Position numbers and translations under genes: made by a program
Origin: Oxytricha trifallax
Taxonomy: Eukaryota; Ciliophora; Spirotrichea; Sporadotrichida; Oxytrichidae
Reading direction: 5' to 3'
Length of the DNA stretch: 64,000 nt
Assembly: GCA_000711775.1 (NCBI GenBank)
Contig: ARYC01001127.1
Coordinates: 1-64,000, forward strand
Shown here: in pieces, positions 46,601-57,289 of the stretch
Position numbering within the stretch: position 1 is the stretch's first letter
Layout: every line of letters begins with the position of its first letter
The notes under the pieces: generated by a model
What the model saw: only the letters and a program-made list of their open reading frames with translations
Databases searched by the model: none
Told to the model about the DNA's origin: nothing

Positions 46601-47894
46601 TATATACATTCACTCTCGCTTCTTTCGCACACTTTTAAGCTAACTAATTATCTACTCTCTTCGCTGAACTTTTAATAAAGTCTACTGTATCGATAGGTAG
46701 GTCATGCATCAAGTGGTATTGCAGCAGTTTCTTGTAATGTCCTTTTAAAATATCTCAGTAGAACTCAATTCCATTAAACCATGGACTGTAAGGTACGTTG
46801 AACACTGACGTTATTCTAAGTTTTTCATAACTCTTCATTGTTTCTTTAGTCTTATGAACAGAAAGATTATCAACAAACAGTATAATCTCTTATTCAGGGT
46901 ACTTCTCTCTCAGCTGTTCTAAGAACTTGATATACTGCTCTGTCTTAATAGAGCGAGGATGAATAACATAAGTTTCTAAACCAGCATCCTCGCTAATTCC
47001 TCCAAGAATTGCCATTGTTTATACTTTGACTTTCTAGTCATATACTTCTATGTTGCTATGCCTCTTTACCAAGACTTCTAGATGAAAGTGTTGAATGTAA
47101 ACACAGCTTCTTCAGCATGAATAAACTTAATATTATTCTATTAGGCTCTCTGCATTTAATTATAAATATAATTTAAGTTGTTGTTGTAAAATGGCAGAGT
47201 GAAATCAATAACTCTCTTGATACGATTTACACCTTTGCAAGATATACTGTTTCATTTATAAATGTTTGCAACATACTATACAGAGATCTTCAACTCAGGG
47301 AACTGGAGTTGAAACATAATAGCTCGTTAATCGAGAGAGAAGAGACCAATACTTCAAAGTTTTTTCATTAATAAGATAGTCAATATGCTTCTATAGAAAC
47401 TTTGACTTCCTCTTAGGCTAAGAATTCAGCTATTATTGCTTTAATTACACAGCTTTCAAGCGGTGAGATCGAACAGTTGATGGACTACGCTTGAAGAGCA
47501 GTGCAAATAGACTTATAGTTCAGTACTGGTTTGATTTATTCACTATACATATCACATCCATAACGCAGTTTATACACTAAATCTATAAACTCTTCATCAT
47601 AAATAGACCCCAAAAGCTTGCTATTTTTTATCGCATTTAATTAATAGCCCCAACCCCTAACAAAATTCCCTACAAATCAAAGCGCTTGTAAACCTCATTA
47701 AGGGTTTTTGGAGTTTTTATTGCACCTCCATCTTATCTGGTTACATCGGAAAGAGAATCTTCGTCTTCACTTGGAGTTGTAGTACTAGGCTCTTCGGAAA
47801 CAGTGTTTGTCCGCGCATGAGTAGAAATGCAATAGTCCTGGGGGCCACGTCCCACGCACCCATTTTCATCAGCTCCGGCAGGTTGGTGCTCCAT
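43642..47894 (-). CDS. Small acidic protein gene (71 codons) in two MDSs, split by a TBE-bearing IES
   Basis: MDS 1 is 47728-47894 (ATG at 47894, in-frame TGA three codons upstream) and reads MEHQPAGADENGCVGRGP... to SLSDVTRQDGG. MDS 2 is 43642-43690 and reads DLLRTEDEEYSDYP then TGA. The plus-strand pointer CACCT (AGGTG on the coding strand) occurs at 43686-43690 and 47723-47727; using it once restores a single 216-nt frame. Simple removal of the transposon and one ATT copy does not. The protein is short, Ser/Thr/Asp/Glu-rich and unknown to me. Gene-like GC content continues past the stop to about 43545, probably the 3' untranslated region. The opposite strand is also open, but the acidic low-complexity reading here is the more protein-like. 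Confidence 0.72.
43852..45424 (-). CDS. TBE zinc-finger/protein-kinase fusion protein (~57-kDa ORF)
   Basis: The start MVTSSPICRAGSTLN is at 45424. Finger-like motifs follow: KKCDSCEMNSHK near 45.2 kb, CERDF...WYRHMKEH near 44.97 kb, YSHTRDLKKHLLNAH near 44.85 kb; the second cysteine pairs are partly lost. The kinase lobe has FVHRDLKPENIIINF at about 44.26 kb, DFN in place of DFG, and GTPGFYPE near 44.15 kb. It ends VEQNQPQTSST and TGA at 43854-43852. The total of 1,573 nt is not a multiple of three, so at least one frameshift exists. DNA-binding fingers plus a kinase suggest a regulatory protein of the transposon; its substrate is unknown. Divergent from the 22-kDa gene. Confidence 0.8.
45455..45600. 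promoter_or_regulatory. Repeat-rich region between divergent TBE genes
   Basis: It lies between the starts of the zinc-finger/kinase gene and the 22-kDa gene and contains direct and inverted copies of a TTAGGAGC/GCTCCTAA word and GTACGTAC. The same region of the other TBE (61565-61735) has four or more copies of GTACTTAATTAGGAGC. Position and repeats suggest a shared control region or protein-binding array; function is inferred. Confidence 0.5.
45780..46565 (+). CDS. TBE ~22-kDa ORF
   Basis: Starts MESMNDAMKRVQAQELIQRF; continues SKEDLHRYLVQQGNEL. The following parts match the copies at 1-605 and 60.6-61.4 kb (PEISVTNLY, NKRPERNYFF-like stretches) but shift frame at least once near 45900, where the reading passes through Gln codons into another frame. 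The function of this TBE protein is not known. It converges on the transposase. Confidence 0.68.
46570..47636 (-). CDS. TBE transposase (Tc1/mariner-like)
   Basis: The first ATG of the family is at 47636, but here a base change puts it one frame off; the matching reading LGSIYDEEFIDLVYKLRYGC begins at once after it. The C-terminal part has VNVPYSPWFNGIEFYWDILK near 46.77 kb, the conserved stretch around the third catalytic acid of DDE transposases of the IS630/Tc1 group, and ends near PIDTVDFIKSSAKRVDN. Some frame breaks are likely. Expected to act in transposition and, from work on the family, in programmed DNA removal. Confidence 0.78.
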
Positions 47895-49200
47895 GTTTAC
47901 TCAACAATAACACTTTAATAAATATATTGTTCATTATTACAAATTAAAATTCCTAAGCAACTATCTTCTGTAGATGAACAGTTATATTTAAATAGGACTT
48001 CAGGAATACTGTAAAGTATTGTCATTACACTTGTGACAACCAATATTTTAATTTATTTATAATAGACAGTTTATTTTGTTAAAGTGCTATATTATAGGTT
48101 AAAATGAATAAAAAATTAGATATCTTAAATTATTTTTTAATGCTGGTCTAACACTAATATAATCAGTCGGAATGTAATTTGTTTGGGGATTTTTGAATGC
48201 TCAGCAAATCTTGTCACATTATACTTAATTAATATTTAATATTAAGTGTAAACATGTGCAGCTGTTTAACTTACACATGCCATCTAACATAAACTACTTC
48301 TATAATTTAATCTAGGGGTCATTGAAATTTTAAATTTACAATGCTCTCCCCATTACTTAGTTTATATTCTCAATAGACTAGGATGATAAACCTTTCAATT
48401 AGGCGTTTGCAGACTTCGGATACGATCAGACATCACTCATACTTAACTTAGACATGCTGTTTTATATTTATTTACTTTATCCAGTGTTAATTGTACTTTA
48501 TTTTTGGGATTTAATTAATTTTCTAATTAATAGTAGTATATGTTATTAATTTACTCAGAAAATATAAGATAGCCTTATATACAGTTAAAATTAGGATATT
48601 CAGAATGAGCAATATATAATAGCGGATAAAAACTATATTATAAATTTAAGTAAATTGTTATTAAATTCTATTCATATTGAAAGTCTGTTATTAAGTATAT
48701 TCAAGAATAAATTTTTAATTCAACTATCTACTATTAAGAAATATAAAAATATCTCCAAAATCTCTGTGCTTTTTGTTATTTACTTTTTATATTAAATAAA
48801 GACGTGCTTCTAATGATATTGTGAATAATATTTTAATTTATTTTAAAAATCAAGAATAATTAATTTATTTAAATTATTTCATAAGCTAAACATTAAAATT
48901 CTAAAAATTTATATCCTCAATCTATTTCTTGATAGATGTATTATCAGCTTTTATACCGAGGTAAATAAAATAATTTTAATTTTAACTGAGTATTTAGATT
49001 AATAAAAGTCAAGGATTACTTAAGAAAAATAGTATTCTTTTAGTATTGTTGTATTAATTGTTTTCATAATATATAATATTTTAAATAAATGAATAAGTTA
49101 AAATAAAATATTTAGATATTTCTTATTGAAAAAAGTATCTCAAAATAGTGTTTTTTTAAAAATAAATACTACTCTTATATTGTTATTTATATTTATTGAT
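47895..49200. other. AT-rich DNA upstream of the 71-codon gene
   Basis: The first ~30 bp are probably the 5' untranslated region. A few gene-like patches (47965-48035) are too short to call. Otherwise AT-rich with no feature. Confidence 0.45.
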
Positions 49201-49202
49201 AT

Positions 49203-49469
49203 TTGATAAGGTTAATTAAAGAATCTTATTTGGTTATGCTAATATCAATTATGATCTTTTTTATAGAATTTAAGCAAGCAAATCTAAGCAATTCCCAAGC
49301 AAAATTCGAGCAGTTGCTTGCAATTATTACACTTGTAAGAATCAAATTCCAAAACCCTTTTACTAGATCTAGGTGTGTTTTAATGAATAAAAAATCCTTA
49401 AATTTAACATTTACATTCATTTTAATTATTATCATTGAAATTGTAATTCTTAGTTTTAATAAAGATTAA
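49203..49469 (+). CDS. Possible coding segment (MDS) of unknown gene
   Basis: An 88-codon open frame. Its middle (about 49268-49390: FKQANLSNSQAKFEQLLAII, then RIKFQNPFTRSRC) has gene-like codons, while both ends are AT-rich and hydrophobic, as expected for an MDS flanked by germline DNA. The opposite strand is open too. No family recognised; pointers not identified. Confidence 0.35.
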   Translation: MIRLIKESYLVMLISIMIFFIEFKQANLSNSQAKFEQLLAIITLVRIKFQNPFTRSRCVLMNKKSLNLTFTFILIIIIEIVILSFNKD

Positions 49470-49971
49470 ACTCTTAGAGTAAAATTATTGAATTATATAA
49501 ATATAGAAAATTTTAATTATTTTAAATAAAGTGTATGTATGATTAAGCTTAATAAAATTGCTCAATCCTATAGTAACTTCTATAATTCTTTATTAAGTGC
49601 TTTATCATTTCGTTATAAAGCTCAAATTATATTTAAATTATTTTTAAGTTCCCAAGTTAATTTTGAGTAAAAATTGTAATTTTAATTAGTGATTAATTAG
49701 GTGCTATTATTATATAAATTAAGGTTTTAAATAACGTTGTCACTTTTGAGCATATTACAATTTTACATCTTTTTATATAATAAATTTCTAATACTTTTAT
49801 GTAAATACACTTAATAAAACAATATTTTAAGCAATAATAAAATGATGTAAATTATTTTTACAAATAAAAGAGAAATAACAATATTTAAATCTAAAAAATA
49901 ACTCATTTTGATGTAAATGTTCTAATTTTTAAAAAAAAATATTCTAAATTAGTACAATTATTACTCGCTAA

Positions 49972-50213
49972 TGTGGCCGAAAGTCAAGGAGCATTTAAGT
50001 GAAAGGAAGCTGTTGGAGTAACGAGAGAGAAATGGATCCCAGGAAATGCTAACGAATCGAAACTTTAACTGTCAGCGCCAAGTGCCATTTGTCAGCCCAA
50101 GGTTTGTTAGTGGCACTACAAAACCTTGCATAAATGTGTGGCTCAAATATAAAATTTAAATAATCCCCAACGATAAAGGAAATTCAAAGAACATTAGCAA
50201 TAGCTTAGGATGA
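49972..50213. CDS. Possible coding segment of unknown gene, strand uncertain
   Basis: An abrupt GC-rich patch. Plus strand: MWPKVKEHLSERKLLEQRE, then NRNFNCQRQVPFVSPRFV, with TGA at 50211. Minus strand over 49985-50140 is also open (FCSATNKPWADKWHLALTV). The plus reading has an ATG and more charged residues; the minus reading fits the strand of the neighbour at 50280-50445. I cannot choose. Probably an MDS. Confidence 0.4.
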
Positions 50214-50279
50214 TCACATGCAAGGTGAATAAACCAGCTAATTATAATTTATAATACGAAAACTTTAATTTATTAATTA

Positions 50280-50445
50280 TTTAATTAACTTTAATACTAA
50301 TGCTTGTAAGTCTAATCAAAAATGGAAATCTCTCTAAAATTATCTTGTCTTCTTCTTCTTTGTCATCGTAAGTATCAAGTCCTTAGTCCTTTCTCCCTGT
50401 CGTCTTACGCAGCACCTGTCTTATGACATCTTACCAGGTAGGACC
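50280..50445 (-). CDS. Possible coding segment (MDS) of unknown gene
   Basis: The minus strand reads TWQDVIRQVLRKTTGRKDQG, then DTYDDKEEEDKIILERFPF with gene-like codons. Two further short patches on the same strand (50480-50520: DQTQVELEHSL; 50640-50695: RYVVTTCIMRQMIQLQ) may be neighbouring MDSs of the same gene. Pointers not resolved. Confidence 0.42.
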
Positions 50446-51177
50446 ACTAAAAAATAAAAAATTTAAGATATACTTATTTTAAATTACATTATAAGTGAGT
50501 GCTCTAACTCCACCTGCGTCTAATCTATACAAATATTTTTTTAATATATTAAGTTTTTGATTAAATTAATTCATTTCTTACTATAAATAATAAATGCAAT
50601 TCAAGATTAAATCATGAAATAATTTAGAAAAATCAAATCACACCTGTGACTAGAGTTGAATCATTTGGCGCATTATGCAAGTAGTCACAACGTATCTATA
50701 CCAAATCACAATTAATAAAGTTAATAATACATTAAAAAAAATAATAATACTGATTAATTAATAATGGGTTTCAAATAAATTTACACCTACTAATTCTTGC
50801 TTTTAGCATTTATCTTTCTATTAAAATAAAAAATAATAAACTTTCTTAACAAATTTATAAATTTTCATGAAAAAATTAACTAGAGCTATAAAAATTTATG
50901 GACATTTAAATTGAATAACAATTTTTATAGTTGTTCAAATTCTTCTTAAAATAGAATGCTCAGCTTCTTAAGACTTCATAAAAAGGATGTTTAAGATAAT
51001 AATGAAATGAACCTTTAAAATTCACTTTCCAAATCTCATATTTCATTCACATATAAGTTTCATAATCTGACGATAAATTTCTTATTAACAATTTAAATTT
51101 TCAAAAGTTATATAAGTACTCAAATTGAAACATCAATCCCCTAATTTATACATATGATCAAAATACATACAAAACTA

Positions 51178-51199
51178 TGAAGGGGTTTTGGGGTTTTGA
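51178..51199 (+). repeat. Isolated perfect G4T4 G4T4 motif (solo TBE end or telomere relic)
   Basis: GAAGGGGTTTTGGGGTTTTG followed by AATATT. The 35 bp on its left (ATGATCAAAATACATACAAAACTAT) loosely resembles the terminal repeat of the TBE at the left window edge. No second end, TBE gene or target duplication was found nearby, so it may be what remains after deletion of a TBE. Confidence 0.6.
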
Positions 51200-52025
51200 A
51201 TATTACCTCACTTTATATAATTTTATATAGTCAATTATGATTATTCTACCTACCTTCTTTTTCTTGATTTACTATTTCAAATTAAAAGGATATGTGATAA
51301 AAATCAATATTAAAAACTTAGATATTTTCAAATAAGGCATAACAATTGATAGACTTTCTAAGTTAATATATATTGAAATGTTTTATTTAAGAAGATGGGC
51401 TTTTATTTTGTCAGCCTTTTTCCTCTCTGAATATGCGATTATTAAAAATTTATAACTAATAGTAAATATTTAAAAAAAATACTGATTCAAAACTCTTATA
51501 TAAAGATTAATTTGCTATTTTTGATTAATTTACAATTTATTTTTACATATTATATATGTTTAATTATTTAGCTGTTGCTATTTATATTCCTGAATTTTAT
51601 TGGATTAGCTATGTTAGTCTAAATCAAGCCTTATGATGATAAATACTAATAAACCTTTATTTGAATTTATGTTAATATTATAGTAACAAAATATTTTTAT
51701 TTACTTGCTCGAATTTTTCAATGAGGCTATCATTTTTATGTTGAGTGAATTAATCTTAATTATTGAGGCAAGTCCAATAAACGAAGAAGGAGGGCAATAA
51801 ATTGGTTGGATCTACATATCAATTATTGGTTTTTGTGCATTGTCTAATTTCATATTGATAATTATTTTTATTATAGTACAGTCCCTTATATAAAAGATGA
51901 CAATATTCATTTTTTATTTCATATTCTACTTGAAAGTAACAGGGATAAAGTTTTTCCAAAGATTTTTACGACCTATCTACATTAAGTTAAAGCATCTACA
52001 AACTTAATCAACTATTAATAGCACT

Positions 52026-53193
52026 ATGCCGTCTAACAAAAGCACAATGAATTTAGCTCAAAACACCTTATCTCCCTTAATGATGAGCTAAATCACCATG
52101 TCATAATTTATTAGAGAAGGAGACAGTCAAACAACTATGCCAAGTAGTGTACAACCTGATGCTTTAAGCATGGGCACAGCCCCAACAATATCAACTCTTA
52201 CACTTGATATTATTTAATGCTCTGAAAATAATGAAATATTCAGAATCCAAAATCATATAATTTATTTTATCATTATCACTTTTGAGTTTTTTTGCTATAA
52301 TTAATATTTTTGATGAATAGATAAGCTAAGCATTACCGAAAAAGAAATACAAAAAGTCTAAATTTAAAAAATAGAAAAAATCTCAAAGATCACAATAAAA
52401 TAAAAATGAAGCAGTAAATCAAAACAAAACAGTTAAAATTGATATTTTTGAATTCTCAGAAAATGACCTTGATAAATATATTGAAGAATTTTAAGAAATT
52501 AATCATTATGTATAGTAAGATGAAAATCTAAGAGTATTTATGTTTTAAATTAATAATGTCACAAATCTTTTTAATTGAAATTTAATAATGAGATTTGATA
52601 ATTAAATTAATTTATAATTGCATAAGTATGGCTTAAATTTTGAAAAGAAAATTGTAAATTTACTATGCATTTTTCCTTTGACAAAATAAATATTTTTATT
52701 TTGGGAGTAATTTCAATTTTTCTGTCATTAAATATAAAATTTCTTTAATCACAGGGTAAATTCAGACGCCATGATAAAAATAAAGTTTTTTCATGATGAA
52801 TATTGAAATTAAACAAGAGTACTCAATTGTGATCCTTTAAATGAAATTAACTACCACTTAAGTTTTAAATATAAAAGTTAACTATTAGTTATATTTTTTT
52901 AATATAAAATGCCCTATTTACTTAACTATTGTAAAATATTGAATAAAATTTCCACCCCAATTTAAAATCTTAACAGTAAATATGATGGAATAGATTTCTT
53001 AGGTTAGAGTACTAAATAATTTCTAGATGTCATATCTGAGGATGATGAAGAAAATGAGAACATCTAAGTCATTGAAAAATAGAAAACAGTAAAAATTAAT
53101 CATAAGGTATCAGATTATTCTAATTACTTATATCAGGAATTTAAAATTATAAAATATTTCCCAAAAAAATCAAAGATATGTTTTAATTTATGA
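52026..53193 (+). CDS. Unknown gene in three MDSs (206 codons after removing two IESs)
   Basis: MDS 1 (52026-52208) reads MPSNKSTMNLAQNTLSPLM and is Ser/Thr-rich. MDS 2 (to 52529) is strongly basic (PKKKYKKSKFKKQKKSQRS), then acidic (FSENDLDKYIEEFQEINH). MDS 3 reads NSKYDGIDFLGQSTKQFLD, then SEDDEENENIQVIEKQKTV, to TGA at 53191. Pointers TTGAT and AAAATCT restore one frame (183+215+223 nt, divisible by three). The basic-acidic pattern suggests a nuclear or nucleic-acid-binding protein, but no domain is recognised. The same frame continues open past the TGA (53194-53280: PYIVKCLSHIYDGVLRANQQ), so the stop could be internal to a longer broken or re-coded gene. Confidence 0.68.
52209..52314. other. 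IES in the 206-codon gene, pointer TTGAT
   Basis: TTGAT at 52204-52208 and 52310-52314. Removal of 106 bp joins TISTLTLD to EQISQALPKKK in frame. Confidence 0.75.
52530..52970. other. IES in the 206-codon gene (441 bp), pointer AAAATCT
   Basis: AAAATCT at 52523-52529 and 52964-52970. Removal joins NHYVQQDENL to NSKYDGIDFLG in frame. The interior is AT-rich without coding pattern. Confidence 0.78.
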
Positions 53194-53440
53194 CCATATA
53201 TAGTCAAGTGTTTGAGTCACATTTATGATGGAGTATTAAGGGCAAATTAATAAGTTCCTATGTGTTGCTAATTTAAAGTAAATTTAATTAATTTTATGAC
53301 AATTAAAAAAGGGAGCCAGTTTTATTTTAGTTACTTTTCTTAATGCTTAAAGTACTTATCTAAAGAGACACTTGGCTTTATTTATTTATAGTAATTATCT
53401 AATTATATATATTAGGAAACTGAATAAGATGAGAGCTAAT
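53194..53440 (+). CDS. Possible further coding segment after the 206-codon gene
   Basis: Continuing coding-like sequence: PYIVKCLSHIYDGVLRANQQ, a CCQF stretch, then after an A-run either GSQFYFSYFSQCLKYLSKET or, one base shifted, GASFILVTFLNAQSTYLKRH. The A-run could hide a pointer. No family recognised. Confidence 0.4.
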
Positions 53441-54009
53441 AATACAATTTATAATTAAATCGTAATTAAGACATGCAATTTTGATAAAAATAAAAACTCT
53501 TCGAAAGTTTATTTAAGAAAAATATTTTAAGAGATTCTAATACTCTACTTATTCATTAATTAATTTAAAATTATAACTAATTTCTTTAAATTAAATGATA
53601 TATAAACATAAAATAAATAGTAAATTATTTAATCATGATTATAAGAATAATTAAAACACTTAAAGTAATTTATGCAGTTAATGCATTATGAAAATTTTGA
53701 TAATGATTCATTGTTTCAATTATGAAAAGTTTTTATAATTTTGTACAAATTTCATAACAAATTTGATTAAAATAATATTATATTAGGATTATTTAAGTAT
53801 TTAAATTAAATATTGGATATAAATAAATTTATTATGTTAATCTAGCAATTTTATAAGATTCTATAATTTTTTAATTGTTTTAATCTTATTTTTAGAACAT
53901 AATTTACTTGTTTAACTATTTCTATTTAATAGGATTATTATTTATTTAATAATTAAAATAATATAAAGATGTATATATTATAATTCATTTAATTATTCAT
54001 TTGAACTTT

Positions 54010-54270
54010 GTTATTTTTAATATTTATGATTCGCTATGTATTTTATGAAGATAAGTACAAACAGAGAGTGATTTGCCTAAAGTCAAAGCAAATATTTTAT
54101 AATTACTTTTATCTAAGTATAAAAGGTCTTATCACTGAATATTTCATTGAAATACCTTGCTTCTCTTAAACAAATTAAAGCAAAACAAAAACACTCTTTA
54201 AGCTATATTGCAGAAATTCTGTTGAACTAAATATTTTTAGAATAAAATATTACTATCGTATATAAATTCC
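54010..54270 (+). CDS. Possible coding segment (MDS) of unknown gene
   Basis: The plus strand reads IRYVFYEDKYKQRVICLKS, then LITEYFIEIPCFSQTNQSKT and TLFKLYCRNSVELNIFRI with gene-like codons, between AT-rich flanks. Same strand as the 206-codon gene 0.8 kb upstream, so it could be a later MDS of the same gene. Pointers not identified. Confidence 0.42.
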
Positions 54271-55080
54271 AGTTATTAAGTAGCATACTTATTAATAAAT
54301 TAAATAATTAGGCATTAATGTAATTATTTAAGTTTAAATTTAATAAACAAATTTACATTGTCTTTTGAGAAAAATATTAAATAAAAATCATAATATAAAT
54401 AAGTTAGTCTCTATTGTAAATCGTTTTCCAATCAAATATTAATTAGATTTCACTTGTAATTTATAAATTATTACACAAGATTATAAACAAAAATTTTAAT
54501 AATCCAATAAAAATTTATTTCTTACTACGAATCACATTATTTCATAACTAATTATAGTTCAACCACATTATGACACAATATATTTTTATTTTTTATTGCA
54601 CAAAAGCATATTATGGATAAATTTAGTGGCTGCCAATTATATTGTATTTAAAAATCATAAAAAATGTTTTAGTGAATATTATAGTAGGATATAGTCGGGT
54701 CTTAATTCGAATAAAACTCAAGTTATATATTTCACATTATTTTATTTTTCAGTATGTGAAAAATTATTGTAACATTTTATCAACTATATTTATAAATAAT
54801 TAAGTTTTTAAATTGTAATATGATTAATTATTTGATAAATATGTTGATTTACATTGAAATTAAGAATTTTAATTATAATGTAAAATATTACCTCATAACT
54901 TCTAAATTTCTATGAAAAATTAAAAACAATTATATTTTTTATTTGATTTAAATATATGGAAAATAGCGAATATAAATGTAAAATATTTATTGGAAATTTA
55001 ATTAGGTATGAATTGTTTAATGTAGCACTACTTATAGCATACCAAAAAATTAATATTTTTAATTGTATTTAAAAAGGGAA
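54271..55080. other. AT-rich DNA, nothing recognised
   Basis: No coding segment or repeat end supported. Confidence 0.45.
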
Positions 55081-57035
55081 AACGTTATAGTAACAATTAA
55101 TTAATAAGGAGGGGGAAATGTTTTACACTTGGATATTAATTTATGAATTAATCTAGCCATTTAATTGTCATTTGCATTTATATTGAAAGTAGAATACATT
55201 ATTTTTGTAAAATACCTTAAAATTAAATTTTTGTATTCAATTTATAATATAAATATTTGTTAATGTTTCCTATAAAATTTACAAAACTTTCACCCTCCTC
55301 AATATATTTAAACTACTTAAAGAAATATATATGGATTATTTAAAATAGGGCTAATTAATAAATAGAGAATAAATATTGGAATATAATAATATCAATTAAT
55401 AATATTGAAAAATGTATAATAAAATGTCCAAAACTATACAATTAAATGTAATAGTATTCAGGCTAATTCAATAAATGCTCTGCTTTTTAATGATTATTAA
55501 ATAATAAATTAAATTAAATTTTAATTTTTTTAATATTTTAATGCATGAGAAAGTTTTAAATCAAATACAAGGACATCAAAAAGGATTATGGTGAGATTTC
55601 TTTTCCAATATTTAATCAGAACAATCTTTGAAATAATATGAAACAAGAATGAAAACAAATATCCAAGAAAAAGAGAAAAAATTAATTTAACCACATTAAG
55701 GTGTAAAAGCTCTGGGAAAGTCATAAATTTGGAAATATTTAAATACTAATTTACTTAAAACGCTCCTATGCTTGTATTGCTTGATAAACTTAACTTAATC
55801 TTTTATTAATATTTTATGTAATACATCTTCCTCGTAGCAAACGGATGATAATGTTTTTATATTTTTATTTGAATGACTTGCAAACAAAAATCCAAGATCC
55901 AAATGAGATACTATCTAAATATTATAAATACGATAAATTGAATGATTTTTATAAAAATAAGAAATAATAAATCATTTTTTTTTACTTTTATATTAATATA
56001 TTTATTTAAATTTGTGTGAATGGATTTAAATATTTTATATTTTTGGTAATAATGCTTTTCTTCAAGGATAATTGAAATTAGTAATAAAAAAAATCGGATA
56101 TAAACTTTCATTAATTATTCTAATTATCGATAAAATACATTTAATATAGATAAAATAAAGATATTGTGATTTAAGAAAACTTTTACTTTTATAAAAGTTA
56201 TGTTTTTGATGCTATTATAATGTGAGTTTAATAAAATTCGAAGAAAAATAAGTCTTCCAATTAAATAATAGCTTTAATAAGTTTTATAAAATTATTAATA
56301 TTATCTAAAGCTTATGGAAATTAATACTGGGATGAGATTTTTCTTATCATATTTTGAAAAATTGCATTAAAATAGAGAAGATATTCTTTGATTTTGGAAG
56401 AATAATGAAAAATAAGAGGAAATGTTTGATTTTAAAGGAAAATGTATTATAAAAATTTAAAGATTTAAGATAGTGTTTCTAGAGCACCTAGTCATTCACT
56501 AATATTTGTAAGTTACAAAAAAAACATATCGAAGCGTTTTATATTACAGTAATCGTCAGTAGACCGAGCCCAGTAGACACTATAATAATTATAATAATAA
56601 TAATAATAATATGGGAACAACAAAAATTGAGCAAAGTATTAAAGATTAATAAAATAATGCCGTTTATGGATTCTTTTTGTGTAATTTTCTATACTGATTC
56701 TAATTATTTGAATGCATTTTCTTTTAAATAAAACATTTCCACTTATTTTTTTAAATATTCAAGGTTTCATAGCATTAAATTTACATATTAAGGTAATAAG
56801 AAATTATTAGAGGTAAATAGTATTTCCCTTTACAGATTCCTAGTTAAATATATATATGTTTTTTAAAAAAAGCATTATTTAATAAATGTGAGAATTTCGC
56901 CAAATAAGCACATTACTACAATTAAAGACAACACTACCCCATTGTAAAATGAAGTAACTGATTTGAAATTTCACGGTTTTAAATATAACCAAAAGTTTGG
57001 CTTTTTATGTATTAATTAATGTTATTTCTTTGTCA

Positions 57036-57190
57036 TGGCTTAGCCTGAATCTCTTTCATATTTGCATCTCAAAGTTTTGTAAGAGTTCTTTTAACAATTT
57101 AAGAAGAACAAGGACAAAAATTGAATCGTCGCAATCAATCATTTGAACAATCAAAAGCTATCCTGTAGAATCATTTTGGAATTGGTAAAA
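57036..57190 (+). CDS. Possible coding segment (MDS) of unknown gene
   Basis: A gene-like patch within repeat copy B. The best frame reads FASQSFVRVLLTIQEEQGQK, then LNRRNQSFEQSKAILQNHFG. Another frame starts MAQPESLSYLHLKVLQEFF. Gln-rich use of TAA/TAG suits a ciliate coding segment. Its absence from copy A suggests that it is not part of the repeat itself. Confidence 0.42.
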
Positions 57191-57289
57191 ATTTTAAATA
57201 TTCGTCGAATTATAAGAAATAATAAAGTAACTTGCTTTGATTATTTATAATATTTAAATAACTTTATTAATAAACATTAGCCTATTTTA

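Larger units (their letters stand above)
43711..47718. mobile_element. TBE-family transposon, 4,008 bp, nearly whole
   Basis: The left end is CAAAACCCCAAAACCCC followed by TTAATGAGG; the right end is the inverted form with a few changes. ATT is duplicated at 43708-43710 and 47719-47721. The inverted repeat extends at least 70 bp, including a GGGAATTTGTTAGAGG stretch. It holds three genes: zinc-finger/kinase (minus, 43852-45424), 22-kDa (plus, 45780 to about 46565) and transposase (minus, about 46570-47636). Same subfamily as the TBE at 59.4 kb, in opposite orientation. Confidence 0.95.
43691..47727. other. 4,037-bp IES containing a TBE, pointer AGGTG
   Basis: It runs from after the pointer copy at 43686-43690 to the end of the copy at 47723-47727. 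Besides the TBE and its ATT duplications it contains only 17 bp on the left and 6 bp on the right, so the transposon either landed in a tiny IES or is itself the origin of the IES with slightly displaced junctions. Confidence 0.78.

Noticed and set aside
43621-47930. Plus-strand reading of the 71-codon locus (MDSQSTLHLQFS...)
   Set aside because: Open because only TGA stops in this code. It is His/Leu-rich antisense of an acidic Ser-rich protein, and it lacks the upstream stop and start context of the minus reading.
50513-50702. Repeat TCTATAC near two coding patches as a pointer
   Set aside because: Both copies lie on the same side of their patches, which does not fit a simple MDS junction; it would need an inverted arrangement that I cannot show.
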